Shown: positions 1-10,862 of the stretch, one piece after another
How positions within the stretch are numbered: the stretch's first letter is position 1
How the letters are laid out: every line of letters starts with the position of its first letter
Assembly (NCBI GenBank): GCA_036346225.1
Contig: JARFIW010000115.1
Span: forward strand, 806,001 to 870,000
Direction: 5' to 3'
DNA length: 64,000 nucleotides
Origin: Platerodrilus igneus
Taxonomy: Eukaryota > Arthropoda > Insecta > Coleoptera > Lycidae
The notes under the pieces: generated by a model
What the model was told of the DNA's origin: nothing
Seen by the model: only the letters and a program-made list of their open reading frames with translations
Databases searched by the model: none
Program-made: the position numbers and the translations under genes

Positions 1-128
1 TACATTTTACGTTTTACGTTTTACGTTTTACGCTTTACGTTTTACGTTTTACGTTTTACGTTTTACGTTTCGTTTTACGTTTTACGTTTTACGTTTTACG
101 TTTTACGTTCTACGTTTTACGTTTTATG
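1..128. repeat. Heptamer tandem repeat (TTTTACG)n
   Basis: About 18 head-to-tail copies of TTTTACG with one short unit near position 66. It resembles a telomere-like short repeat in form, but the motif is not the insect TTAGG. It runs off the left edge of the window, so its full length is unknown. To the right it decays into degenerate GCATT/ACGCATT repeats. Confidence 0.95.
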
Positions 129-560
129 TTACATGCATTGCGAATTTCTTTTTACGCATTACACATTTTTGTTGCGCATTGCTTATGCGTTACGCATATT
201 GCTGTAGGCGTTGCGCATAGCTCATGCACTACGAGTGGCGCATTGTACTTTAAGTATTTTGTAATTCTTATTACGCACTAGACATTACGCATTGTACATT
301 AATAATTGCGCATTTTGTATTATGCTTTACGGATTCTTTATGGCGCATTACGCGTTCTCATTACGTGCTACACTTGCGCGTTGCGCACTGCACATTTTAA
401 ATTCTGGGTTATGCATAGCTCGGCATTAATTGCATATTGCGCAATATTAATTGAGCATTGCGTAACGCGCACAGCCCATTTCGCACTACGCATTTTACTT
501 TATACAATATTTATTATACGTTATACGTTACGCATTGTACATGACGTATTGCGTATTGTT
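129..560. repeat. Degenerate short repeats (TACGCATTGCGCA-like)
   Basis: Irregular repetition of ACGCATT, GCGCATT and TTACGCA words that looks like diverged continuation of the adjacent heptamer array. A 107-residue open frame across it is made only of translated repeat (many ALRI/TRTAH words), so I do not call a gene. Confidence 0.6.
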
Positions 561-1290
561 TATTACGCATTTTGGGGTATTTTTGTTAAAAGTGGTAAAC
601 AAGGTAAAATTTGGGTTATCTACCCTTAAAAAGTAAACGGCGCTTGTAAAATAAACAACGTTTACTTGCAGTATTTTTGTTAAAAGGAGTAAACAGAGTT
701 AATTTTGGAATATCTTCCGTTAAAAAATAAACGATGTTTGTAAAATAAACAACGTTTATCTGGGATATTTTTGTTAGAAAAAATAAACGTGGTTAATTTT
801 GACATTCCGTTAAAAGTAAACTACGTTTGTAAAATAAACAACGTTTATTTGGTGTACCTTTGTTAAAATGAGTAGATGAGGTTAGTTTAGGGATATCTTC
901 GGATTTGAAAAACTAATAATGTCTATTTGGGGCATTTTTGTTAAAGGTAGTAGAGAAGGTTAATTGTGGGAAGTTTTCCGGTGTAAAAAGTTGATATTTG
1001 TAAAATAAATAACGTCGGATTTGGGTATTTTATTTAAAAGCAGGCGATAAGGTAAATTTTGGGAAATCTTCGGTTAAAGAGTAACCGACATTTGAAAAAT
1101 ATACAATGTTTCTATAGTGGTTGTTAAAAAGTGTAGATTACCTTAGGGTATCTTCTGTTAAAAAGTGAACGACGTTTGTAAAATAAAGTTTATTTGGCAT
1201 AATTTTGATAAAAGGGGCTAACAAGCTTTATTTTGGGATATCTTCCACTGAAAAATAAACGATATTTGTAAAATAAACAACGTTTGTAGG
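560..1290. repeat. Minisatellite, ~95-bp unit, about 7 copies
   Basis: Each unit carries TTTGTAAAATAAACAACGTT, then TATTTTTGTTAAAA, a GGTTAATTTTGGGATATC block and TTCCGTTAAAA(A)GTAAACGA. The spacing between successive AAATAAACAACGTTT words is roughly 95 to 105 bp. Copies are clearly diverged. No gene is visible. Confidence 0.85.
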
Positions 1291-1639
1291 AGTTGTATGG
1301 AGTTGTGTCGTTCTTCCGCTTTAATAACAACATTCAGGAATCAAAAAGACGTTTAGTTTACGCAAAAAGTTGGTAAGCAGATGAGTGTGAAACCTACCTT
1401 ACCGCACATAGCAGCCAGAGGTTGTAGGACGCACCGAACGATCGATGGTACAAATTTTAATTATCCAACACTAACGTCTAGTTAATATTCGAATCATATT
1501 TTCTTCATAATACACGTTGAAAACACAGTCGATGGGTAATTTAGACACGGCTTTAGGCATTTCGACTATCTTAAAGCTTCTAACGACTTTGATTGGATAA
1601 CAATTCAAACGGGTTATAATGATTGGTGGAATTTATACC

Positions 1640-1788
1640 AAATGAAAATTCCCTTCCTGCCAAAATACTGTCAACCGTTCATAGACCAACGTTCTGCCGC
1701 CATCGGCCATTGTTACTGAAAAAAATGAATGTAGTAGTGGCATTTGTTGTACTTGTTTAACACTTTTTAGAAAAAAGCGTTACAAAAC
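1640..1788 (+). promoter_or_regulatory. Candidate Top2 promoter / 5' leader
   Basis: This is unique sequence between two repeat zones. It contains GCCGCCATCGGCCATT (a YY1-like GCCGCCAT core) at about 1697-1712, upstream of a short ATG-TAA upstream ORF (1725-1760), and leads into the Kozak-like CAAAACATG at 1784-1791. I infer a promoter or leader only because a splice-compatible first exon follows. No TATA box or transcription start can be shown from sequence alone. Confidence 0.3.
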
Positions 1789-1803
1789 ATGTCCGATATA
1801 AAG
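1789..1803 (+). CDS. Top2: Tentative first coding exon of topoisomerase II (MSDIK)
   Basis: The next exon (15260) starts with a splice acceptor only 15 bases before its first ATG and is open in frame back to that acceptor, so an upstream exon must exist. At 1789 an ATG in a strong insect-type context (CAAAACATG) is followed by four sense codons and a good donor, AAG|GTACGTAT. It ends in phase 0, and joining it to 15260 keeps the frame: MSDIK, then SLFSK, then the M of 15275, adding ten residues. The implied intron is 13,456 bp, similar to the next one. The exon is tiny and could be chance. A non-coding 5' UTR exon elsewhere, with translation from 15275, is the alternative. Confidence 0.4.
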
Positions 1804-1813
1804 GTACGTATTT

Positions 1814-1821
1814 TATCGATA
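1814..1821. promoter_or_regulatory. DRE-like palindrome TATCGATA
   Basis: Exact match to the DNA-replication-related element core that DREF binds in Drosophila proliferation genes. It lies eleven bases past the tentative Top2 first-exon donor. An 8-mer can occur by chance. Its position beside the candidate start of a replication/chromosome gene makes it worth recording. Confidence 0.3.
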
Positions 1822-2744
1822 ACTATCTGTAGAACTAGTTTGTTTTATGCTAATTGTGTTTTAATGATCGTATAACATGATGCGGGAGTTGGAATACATA
1901 AAACCCTGCATTTTCTAGCGCTACTGTTGTTAAAACTTGTGAAAACCTGGCTTACAGGCAACCAGCGGTACGGCGTCACCTCGAATTTTAGCCTGTGGCG
2001 TTGTTTTGTCTCAGTATGTGCAGGTAACTTTTATTTTACAGTAAGATAGGGCATCAGTGGTATGTTTTTGCTTAAGTCCGTTTCTTCGAGATAGAAGGCG
2101 AGGTACTCGTCGAAGACTAGGATGGTTTGTTTACGAAGATTTTGGGTGTGCAAGCTTTCCAATCATAGAATGAGATACAGGTAAGATGTTTGTTTTCGTA
2201 TTGTAGTTTTGAGATGATTGCGAGGTGGTTTTCTTGTTGGTGTATAGATGGTAAGTTGGGTTTAGTAGTAGCTTCTGCCAAGCATTACAGTCGATCGTTT
2301 ACACATTTGACGCTCTGTATTTTTATGTACATTCTAGAAAGGACTACAATAACGGTTTTGTTTGCTTTTGTAAATTTGTTACTGTGAACCTACAAATAAA
2401 TACAAAATACTTGATTTCTAATGCTTGGCGCACACACTACCTTTCGACCTAACCTGCCGCTTATACAGCCCCAAGAAAACCATCTCAAAGTTGCGCTTAT
2501 TTTCTGAAATAATATAAATACGTGTGCTTGGCTGAAGTAAATTGGTTTAAAACACTAAAAATATAGTTTTCGAAATGTATTAACTAGCAAAATGCTGTTT
2601 ATAAACTGAAATTAGAGAGATTTTAAGCTTCCGAAGGCGTTTCTTTTATAATAATAAATAAATTGGCGACGATATTTCCTCAGCGTAGTCTACCGTGCTT
2701 CTAACTAAGGAACCGAAATCTGTTATAACCACTTTTAAGTTATC
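1822..2744. other. Unique non-coding stretch, nothing recognised
   Basis: No tandem repeat, no transposon protein similarity and only short spurious open frames (for example 65 codons at 2190). If the 1789 exon is real, this is the start of Top2 intron 1. Confidence 0.5.
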
Positions 2745-2752
2745 AACTAAAC

Positions 2753-3182
2753 CAGAGGTGTGAAACTTAATTTTGCAGGTGGCCATTAAATTTAGAATGT
2801 GTAGGCGGGCCAGATACAAATAAAAAAAGTGTCGGGCCGACGCACTCCTTTTATATCAATAAGGAAGGTTTTAGTCTAGACTCGAAGCACGTGGAGATTT
2901 TATTGTTCACAACTCGAAGTTTTTATTATTTTAACAATGATCCTGGGTCATGGATCGAAACGTAAAGATGATTTTAAAAACTATGAGTGGTTTAATTCCC
3001 AAAGAAGTTTAAGAAAAACAATAGGGTATTTCCGCTACCTTTGAAATAACTCATAAATGTGGTGTTCACATTTTAAAACTTCCGTAGAGGAATCGAGTGA
3101 AGTCTTTCTGTGACCCATTGGGCCGTATTGATACGGACCGGGGGCAAGATGCGGCCCGCGGGTCGTATCTTTAACATGGCTG
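2753..3182. mobile_element. hAT-family MITE with 8-bp TSD
   Basis: Non-autonomous 430-bp element. It begins CAGAGGTGTGAAACTT and ends with GCGGCCCGCGGGTCGT...AACATGGCTG, a layout typical of hAT (Charlie-like) elements that carry CAG ends and a GC-rich GGCCCGCGGG block. The eight bases AACTAAAC occur immediately on both sides (2745-2752 and 3183-3190), the TSD length expected of hAT transposases. There is no transposase reading frame inside. It lies in the tentative first Top2 intron. Confidence 0.85.
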
Positions 3183-3190
3183 AACTAAAC

Positions 3191-3420
3191 GTAATAGTAG
3201 GTGAGACATGTTCGTCTTCTGATTGTGTTTCTGAGATATTGTGTGGCGCCTTATCAAAGGTGCAGGCATTATTTTAAAGCGAGCGCTAACGAATTCAAGT
3301 TATCGAAATTTTTGGGCTTGCCAACGTTTTGGATGGCACAAGTTGCCTTTGCAGCATAACGGCGAGATGCTTTTACGTTTAGTTGACTTCTTATTGCCAC
3401 TTGAGAGCGTTATCAAGTAA
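3191..3420. other. Short unique spacer before the ~175-bp array
   Basis: No gene or transposon end recognised. The right part grades into diverged first copies of the following array. Confidence 0.4.
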
Positions 3421-6400
3421 AAGTCGGAGTTGTTTGTTGTCGTTTGCGAACCGAACGCTTCGATTGGCTAAGTTTTCTCTGTAGCCATAGATGAATATAA
3501 GGGCACGATGCGGTTTCTTATGCTGTTTCTTTGTGATGTCTTACAAAGGACGAAGACGTTGCTTTGGAAGTCATTTGTTTGTCTTATCGTTTACTAACTG
3601 TTGTTACGAAATTTAGAGCTTTCGCAGGGATAGGCAAGTTTTTTGTAGCCCTGGATGAGCATCACGGTACGATGTGTTCCCTGGTTTTCTTAATGTTGTT
3701 TCTTTAATGTGCGTCATGAAGGGCCGAGATGTTGTTTTAGCGGTCATTTGTGTTTGTCTTATCATTTGCAAACAGTTGTTACGAAATTTTGTGCCTTCAA
3801 AGATTTCAGGCGGCCGACCAAATTTTTTTGTAGCCGTAGGTGAACATAGTGGTAAGATGCATTGGCCTGTTACCTAATGTCGTTGCTTTGTGGTGTTTCA
3901 CGAGGGGCCTGGGTGTTGTTTAAGCAGTCATTTGTGTTTGTCTTGTCGATTACGAACTGTTTTTACGAAATTTTGAACTTTCAAAGGATTTGGGTGACCA
4001 AGTTTTCCTTGTAGCCATAGGATGGGCATAACGGTAAGATGGATTGGCTTATTTTCTTAATGTCATCGGTTTGTGGGCCATGGTGTTGTTTTAGCGGTGA
4101 TTTGTCTTTGTCTTGTCGTTTGCGAACTGTTAATAAATTTTGAGCTTAGCTTTCTTTGTAGCCGTAGGATGGGCATAATGGTAAGATACGTCAGCTTGTT
4201 TTCTTAATATCGTTGCTTTGTGGTGTTTCACGAGGGGCAAGGATGTTGCTTAAACAGTCATTTGTCTTGTCGTTTACGAACTGTTATTATGAAATTTTGA
4301 ACTTTTAAAGAATTTGAGTCACCAAGTTTTCCTTGTAGCCATAGGATGGGCATAACGGTAAGATGTATTTGCTGGTTTTCTTACTGTCGCTTCTTTGATT
4401 TGCCTCATGAAGGGCCGAGGTGTTGTTTTGGCAGTCATTTGTGTTTGCCTTATCATTTGTGAACGTGTTACGAAATTTTGAGCCTTCAAAGATTTCAAGC
4501 GTGTAGCCGTAGATGAGCATAATGGTAAGATGCGCTGACCTGTTACCTAATGTCGTTGCTTTGTGGTGTTTCACGAGGAGCGTTGTTTAAGCAGTCATTT
4601 GTGTTTGTCTTGTCGTTTACAAACTTATGAAATTTTGAACTTTTGAAGAATTTGTGTAACCAAGCTTTCTTTGTAGCCGTAGGATGGGCATAACGGCAAG
4701 ATGCATTGGCTTATTTTATTAATGTCGTTTGTTTGTGGGCCATAGTGTTGTTTTAGCGGTGATTTGTGTTTGTTTTGTCATTTACGAACTTACAGAATTT
4801 GGAATTTTCTAAAGCTTCAGGTGACCAGGTTTTTTGTAGCCATGGACAAGCTTTATGGTAAGCTGCGTTGCATTGTTTTTGTATTGTCATTTCTTTGACA
4901 TGTTTCACAAAGGGCAAGGGTGTTTTTTAAACAGTCATTTTTGTTTGTCTTGTCATTTATGAACTTTTGTTAAGAAGTTTTGAGCTTTCAAAATTTCAGA
5001 TGACCAAATTTTGGGATGGGCATAACGGTAAGATGCATTGGCTTATTTTCTTAATGTCGTCGCTTTGCGGTATCTCATGAAGGGCCATAGTGTTGTATAA
5101 GCTGTGTTTTTGTTTCTCTTGTCTTTTACGAAAAGTTAAGAAATTTTGAGCTTTCCAAGGTGTCTCGTGACTAAGGTTTTTGTAGCCGTGGATGAGCTTA
5201 TGGAAGATGCGTTGGCTTGTTTTCATAACGCCATATCTTCGAGGTGTTTCATGAAGGACAGGGGTGTTGTTTTAGCAGTCATATATGTTTGTCTTGTCAT
5301 TTACCAACTGTGTTTAAGAAATTTTGAGATTTAAAATGCTTCCGGTGACCAAGTTTTCTTTTTAGCCATAGGATGTGCATTACGGTAAGATGCGTTTGTC
5401 AGTTTTCTCAAAGCCATTTCTTTGTGGTGTCTCATGAAGGGCAAGGCTGTTGTTTTATTTGTCATTTGAGTTTGTCTTGTTGTTTACGTACTTACAAAAT
5501 TTTAAGTTTTCAATGGGTGACCAAGTTTTTTGTAGCCATGGATGAGCTTAATGGTAAGTTGCATTGACTTGTTTTCGTAATGTCGTTTCTTTGAGGTGTT
5601 TCATAAAGAGCAGGGATGTTGTTTTAGCAGTCATTTCCGTTTATCTTGTCATTTACGAACTTTTATGAAATTTTAAGTTCAAAGGTGTCGGATGACCAAG
5701 TGTTCTTTGTAGCCATAGGATGGGCATAACAGTAAGATGTGTTTGCTCATTTTCTTAATGTCGTTGGTTTGAGTTGTTTCATGAAGGGCAAGGGTTTGTT
5801 TTAACGGTCATTTGTGTTTGTTTTGTCGTTTACGAATTTAAGAAATTTTGAGCTTTCAAAGGCTTCGGGTGACCAAGTTGTTTGTAGCCATGGATGAGCT
5901 TAATGGTAAGATCTGTTGGCTTGTTCTCTTAATGTCATATTTTTGAGGTGTTTTATGAAGAGCAAGGGTGTTGTTTTAGTTGTCATTTCTGTTTATCTTG
6001 TCATTCACGAACTGTTATGAAAATTTGAATTTTTAAAGGTGTCGGATGACTGTGTTTTCGTTGTAGTCGTAGGATGGGTATAACGGTAAGATGTGTTGGC
6101 CTGTTTTCTTAATGTCGTTGCAATGTGGTGTCGCATGAAGGGCCATGGTGTTGTTTTGGCAGTGATTTGTGTTTGTCTTGTCATTTACGAACTGTTCAGA
6201 AATTTTGAGCTTTCGAAGGTTTCAGTTGACCAAGTTTTCTTTGTAGCCATAGGGTGGACATAATGGTAAGATGTGTTGGCTTGTTTTATAAAAGTCGTTG
6301 CTTTGGGGTGTCTCATGAAGGGCCATGGTGATGTTTTAGCGGTAATTTGTTTGTCTTGTCATTTACAAACGGTTAACAAATGTTGAGCTTTCGAAAGTGT

Positions 6401-6440
6401 CGTATGACCAAGTTTTTTGTAGCCGTGGATGAGCTTATGG
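3420..6440. repeat. Satellite-like array, ~175-bp unit, about 18 copies
   Basis: Repeated words include TTTGTAGCCATAGGATGGGC, GGTAAGATG, TTGTCTTGTCGTTTACGAAC, AAATTTTGAGCTTTC and CATGAAGGGC. The GTAGCC word recurs at about 3482, 3643, 3831, 4012, 4158, 4336, 4503, 4674, 4836, 5182, 5365, 5532, 5710, 5886, 6065, 6243 and 6419, so the unit is 146 to 188 bp. Open frames of 60-90 codons on both strands are translated repeat and not genes. The array abuts the truncated end of a mariner remnant. Confidence 0.92.
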
Positions 6441-6480
6441 TCAGTTTGTTTTAAATGGTGCGACGGAGTTGGTGGAGCGA

Positions 6481-6804
6481 TTAGCAGTAGGCAATTGCAT
6501 TTATAGTCTTCTCTCTAGGCATGTAATCGATGAGTAGAATACCCCTTCCTTCCCAGAAAGCTCTTCTGGGGCTCAAAATTTGTTTTGCCTCTTTTGGAGT
6601 TGGAGAACAGGAACGATGCCATTCTATTGACTGACTTTTTCTTTCTCTAGTGATATGCGAAATCCCTGTCTCGTCACCAGTAACAATGTGATTCAATAAA
6701 TCGTCATGTTTGACGTACTGACTGAGAAAAATTAATGTAGCTTCCATTTGTGTTCTTCCATAAAAAATCGTGAGATGCACCTTGCGTACACTTTTGTAAC
6801 CCAA
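6481..6804 (-). pseudogene. Mariner transposase fragment (broken)
   Basis: A 107-codon open frame on the minus strand translates to a mariner (IS630/Tc1/mariner, DD34D) transposase middle section. Its core VTGDETGISHITRERK corresponds to the block that holds the first catalytic Asp, with the usual Trp after DET replaced by Gly. It is followed by an SIEWH segment and GILLIDYMPREKTINAIAYC, the region before the second catalytic Asp. The second and third catalytic Asp and the C-terminus are missing because the element stops at the ~175-bp array. The N-terminal helix-turn-helix half is not intact upstream. It cannot be active and is a fossil in the tentative Top2 intron 1. Confidence 0.85.
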
Positions 6805-7250
6805 TTCACTACTAACAATTGCATAAAGGACTTTGTCAAATTTCAGGAAAGAACAAACTTAGTCCATGTATTGTGAAACGTCTGTCCTGTGGAATTGTTT
6901 CTCAATCCTTGATTTGAGTTCATCAGGTAGAACCGACATTTGTCCATCCACCTTTAAACATAATACACCATTTCTGCACATCTGCCATTTATCTATAAAT
7001 TTCCATGTTACATGCCTTTCGTCTTCAAAAACCGTATTACACTATGAACTTCGTACTTCGTAGGATCATTGATTCTGTTACACATTTTAAAAACGCACAA
7101 ACAATCAATAAACGACAGTATCGGCTCACGGTTACTGCCAGACTAACCTAAGGGGAGTGAAAGCTGCACGGCTCGGCGGCACAGCTACTGGGAGAACTGC
7201 GTGACTCGCTATATCAAAACGTTCTTTGCTTTTTGAATGATCCTTGTATA
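6805..7250 (-). mobile_element. 5' part of the mariner remnant with possible TIR
   Basis: Continues upstream (minus orientation) from the transposase fragment. At 7218-7246 the minus strand reads ACAAGGATCATTCAAAAAGC, which resembles mariner inverted-repeat ends of the AAGGRTCATTCAAAAAG type. The coding part here is too decayed to align by eye. The partner TIR would lie past 6481 and has been lost. Confidence 0.5.
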
Positions 7251-7290
7251 TATATATGTTACGCTTTTTTGGCTTTACAAGTCTTCTTTC

Positions 7291-7689
7291 AATAATTAAT
7301 CAGGGGTTTCTAATCTTAAATTCGAAGTTTATTTCCCATTGTAATTTAACTAAATATGAGTAGGTTGCGACGCATTAAAATGTGGTTTTGAATTCCGCAG
7401 TACATCGTAACGCATTGCCTAATCAGTTCATCTTGTCAGTACGATAGATCATGGCACTTGTTCACACCAACTTGTAAAACCCATCGATATCACATTCTTA
7501 TTGATTAAAGTGCGAGCAATATCTAAATTAACATTCCATTTATACGATTTATATAATAAACGTAGTCCCCGGCTGTCCTTGTAGCTCAAAACCACATCTT
7601 AATGCATTGTACCATACTTATAGTAGCTAAATTGTGATGGGAAATGTACGTCCAATTTAGGATTGAAAATTCCCTATGATTAATTATTG
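7291..7689. mobile_element. MITE with ~110-bp imperfect inverted repeats
   Basis: The left end (AATAATTAATCAGGGG..., through CATTTCCCATT-like and ATGTGGTTTTGA blocks up to about 7395) is the imperfect reverse complement of 7580-7689, which ends CCTATGATTAATTATT. Shared internal blocks include CCTAAATT/TCTTAAATT, TTTCCCAT and the innermost GATGTGGTTTTGA. There is no coding capacity. The TSD could not be decided; TA or AT is possible. Confidence 0.65.
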
Positions 7690-7834
7690 ATATTCGGCTT
7701 GCTGTGCCAAAAAGTCTTCCCTGTGACGTCAATCGCGGTATAATCTTGGGCATAAAGTATTACATCACCAAATTCGAGTGCAATGTTGCCGTCACGAGTA
7801 AAGCCAACAAATAATGCTAAGCCAGAGGCTTATT

Positions 7835-9093
7835 TGTTTTCCACGAACCAAAATACACCTCAGATAATGTTTAAGTTCCTGATCGCCCAATGGGCCATTT
7901 CTAATGACAAAATGAAAACCACAGGCTTACCTGGTTTTCTGCTGGAACCAGAGACCATTTTGGCTAATTAAGTCCAGATCGCTGCCGGGTGGTTTCTTCT
8001 TGCTGGACCAATTCTAATGAAGCTTACCTGGTTCTCTGCCAGAACCAAAAGCCACTTTGGCTGATCTTTAAGTCCCTGATCACCAGGTGGTTTTCCCTGT
8101 CTGGACCAATTTTAATGGTGAAGTGAAAGCCAGAGGCTTACCTGGTTTTTCGTTGGAACTAAAAGGCACCTCGGCTAATTTTTATGTCCCGGATCGCCCA
8201 GTGGTTTGCCCTGTCTAGACCATTTCTAATAGCAAAATGCTTACCTGGTTTTATGCTGGAACTAAAGACCACCTTGGCTAATTTTTATTTAAGCCCGGAT
8301 CGCTACCGGGTAGTTTCCTCTCGCTGGACTAATTGTAATGAAGCTTACCTGGTTTTCTGCTGGAACCAAGGACCACCTCAGCTGATCTTTAAGTCCCGGA
8401 TCGCCAGGTTTTCCCTGTCTGGACCAATTCTAATGGCGAAGTGAGAACCAGAGGCTTACCTTGTTTTCCGCTGAAACCAAAGGCCTCCTTAGCTAATCTT
8501 TAAGTCCCTGGTCGCCATATGGTTTCCTCTATCTGAACAAGTCTATTGGCAAAATGAAGTCCAGAAGTTCAGGATTGCCCTGTGGTTTCCTCTGTCTGGA
8601 CCAATTCTAATGATGAAGTGAAAGCTAGAGGCTTACTTGGTTTTCCGCCGGAACCACGGACCACCTCAGCTAATCTTTAAGTCCTGGGTTGCCGTGTGGT
8701 TTTCTCTGCCTGGACAAGTCTATTGGCAAAATGAAAACCATAGACTTACTTGCTTTTCCACTAGAACCAAAGGCCACTTCGCTAATCCTTAAGTCCAGGA
8801 TTGCCAGGTGTTTTTCTTTGTTTGGACCAATTATAATGATGGAAGTGAAAGCCTGAGACTACATGGTTTCCGGTGGAACCAATGGCCACCTCAGCTAATC
8901 TTCAAGCCCAGATCATAGTCGGGTGGTTTCCTCCAGCTGAACTAGTCTATTGGCAAAGTGAAAACTCGGGACTTACCTGTTTTTTGTTAGAACCAAAGGC
9001 CACCTCGCTAATCTTTAATTCCAGGATTGCCCGGTGGTTTCCTCTGTTTGGACCAATTTGACGAAGTGAAAGCCAAAGGCTACCTGGTTTCCG
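7835..9093. repeat. Minisatellite, ~115-bp unit (left block)
   Basis: The unit contains GCTTACCTGGTTTTC, CGCTGGAACCAAAGGCCACC, CAGCTAATCTTTAAGTCC, GGTGGTTTCCTCTGTCTGG and ACCAATTCTAATGGCGAAGT. About 11 diverged copies lie here. The array is interrupted at 9094 by an LTR-like element and resumes in register at 9925. Open frames are translated repeat. Confidence 0.92.
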
Positions 9094-9924
9094 TGTTACG
9101 TGCCATTGCACTTAAACATGTTTTTAGGTTAGTTTTTGATATACAGGAGTTTCGCGCCATAATTTCAAATACGCGGTGCGCGGGAATTTTAAATAGACTA
9201 GGCGGTACTTCCGTACGTCATAGTAGTGAGTTGCGCAGATCGCACAACACTAGAGGGGTAGATGAATAACTTCGCGCCAATGGGGAAAAAGACAAGGAGT
9301 GGGGGAGTTTTTCGGTTCTCTCGCGATAACGTGGCTTTTTTTTCCTTTGTTCGTGGAGTTAAGTGGTCGTTTGTGGTAACGTATCGTAGCTTACCTATGT
9401 AGTTTCCCTGCTTACTTATCTTTTGTTTGTTGTACCTTCTACCTTTTTTCCGTCATTCCCTGCGTAGGTAAATTTATAGCAATCTTCGGCAACTGGACCC
9501 GAGACGACCCTGAGGTACATGCTCCGCTGGCAGCTCCGGAGGAATCAACATCTTTAACCCCTCCGACATGGAGCCCTGAGGAACCCTGATAGAGGCCAAC
9601 CTTGGTTCGAATTTCCGGGGTGAGTAAATTATCTTTTATCTTATATGTATGTAAATTTTCCGTTTATTACGCAATGTAATTTGTATTGGTGACGTCATGG
9701 TAGATGACCGCGCCCAAATCTGTAAAAGGTTTGTGCTTTCCTCCGTTAGAGGCGTCACTCGCCTTATTCATTGCGCTTGCGCGATGTATTTCATGAACTT
9801 TGGTAACTGTATTACCGACTTTTAAGAACTATCTATCACTATATAAATGTATCACCATCTAAAGTGTAATACTTTGTGAACTGTTTTATCGACCATATAA
9901 ACTTTCACCAAGAGTAGTGTAATA
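9094..9924 (+). mobile_element. Solo LTR-like element, TSD TCCG
   Basis: Starts TGTTACGTGCC and ends GTGTAATA (831 bp), flanked on both sides by TCCG (9090-9093 and 9925-9928). Removing the element and one TSD restores the surrounding minisatellite exactly (GGTTTCCG|CTGGAACC), so the boundaries are secure. Short terminal inverted repeats (TGTTAC/GTAATA), size and a 4-bp TSD fit a solo LTR of a Ty3/gypsy-type element, or a short Ginger-type DNA transposon. No protein is coded. Sister copies are at 10863, 13919 and 42753. Confidence 0.8.
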
Positions 9925-10545
9925 TCCGCTGGAACCAAACGCCACCTCAGCTAATCTTCAAGTCCAGATCACAGTCTGGTGGTTTCCTCTAGCTGGACAA
10001 GTCTATTGGCAAAATGAAAGCCAGAGACTTACCTGGTTTTCTGCTAGAACCAAAGGCCACTTTGCTAATTTTTAAGTCCAGGATTGCCCGGTGGTTTCCC
10101 CTGTCTTGACCAATTCTAATGACGAAGAGGCTACCTGGTTTCCGCTGGAATCAAAGGCCAATCCAGCTAATCTTTAAGTTTGGATCGTCACCTGGTGGTT
10201 TCCTCTGTCTGGAGCAATTCTAATGGCGAAGTGAAAGCCAGGGGTTTACTTGGTTTCCGCTGGAACCAAAGGGCATACCAGCTAATCTTTAAGTCCAGAT
10301 CGCCGTCGGATGGTTTTCTCTATCTGGACCAATTCTAATGATGAAGTGAAATTCAGAGTCTACCTGGTTTCCGCTAGAACCAAAAGTCACCTCGCTAATC
10401 CTTAAGTTCAGGATTGCCCGGTGGTTTCTTCTGTCTGGACCAATTCTAATGACGAAGTGAGGGCCAGAGGCTACCTGTTTTCCGCTGGAACCAACGTCCA
10501 CCTTAGCTAAATCTTCATGTCCAGATCACAGTCGGGTAGTTTCTC
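9925..10545. repeat. Minisatellite, ~115-bp unit (right block)
   Basis: Continuation of the 7835-9093 array after the LTR-like insertion, about 5.5 copies. The first bases after the insertion complete the interrupted unit. Confidence 0.92.
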
Positions 10546-10862
10546 TGTCGGCTTGTTTATGTTAGTGTGTGTACTTCATCCATGGCGTCAACTCGTGCAA
10601 CCGAATTTGTAGGTGTAATACTTTACGACTGGAGTAATGTTCTGGGAGAGGTTTAATTTTACTGAATTTGTACCGTAATTGGCGTAAATATAACAAGCTG
10701 GATCCTAACACATCGCTAAGGAACACCTAGACCACATTTATTCTGTGTAATATCCTAAATAACATTAATACAAAAATTGTGGCGCGGTTTTTGGGGCATA
10801 ACAAATCTAAATTGTCAACGTATATTGACCACTTTTGTTTTGACGATTTTTCACTGACACAG
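10546..10862. other. Unique spacer, nothing recognised
   Basis: No repeat unit and no open frame of note. It ends at the ACAG target duplication of the next LTR-like element. Confidence 0.4.

Noticed and set aside
1..128. Telomeric repeat at the window edge
   Set aside because: The motif TTTTACG is not a known arthropod telomere repeat, and ordinary gene sequence follows within 2 kb; treated as a microsatellite.
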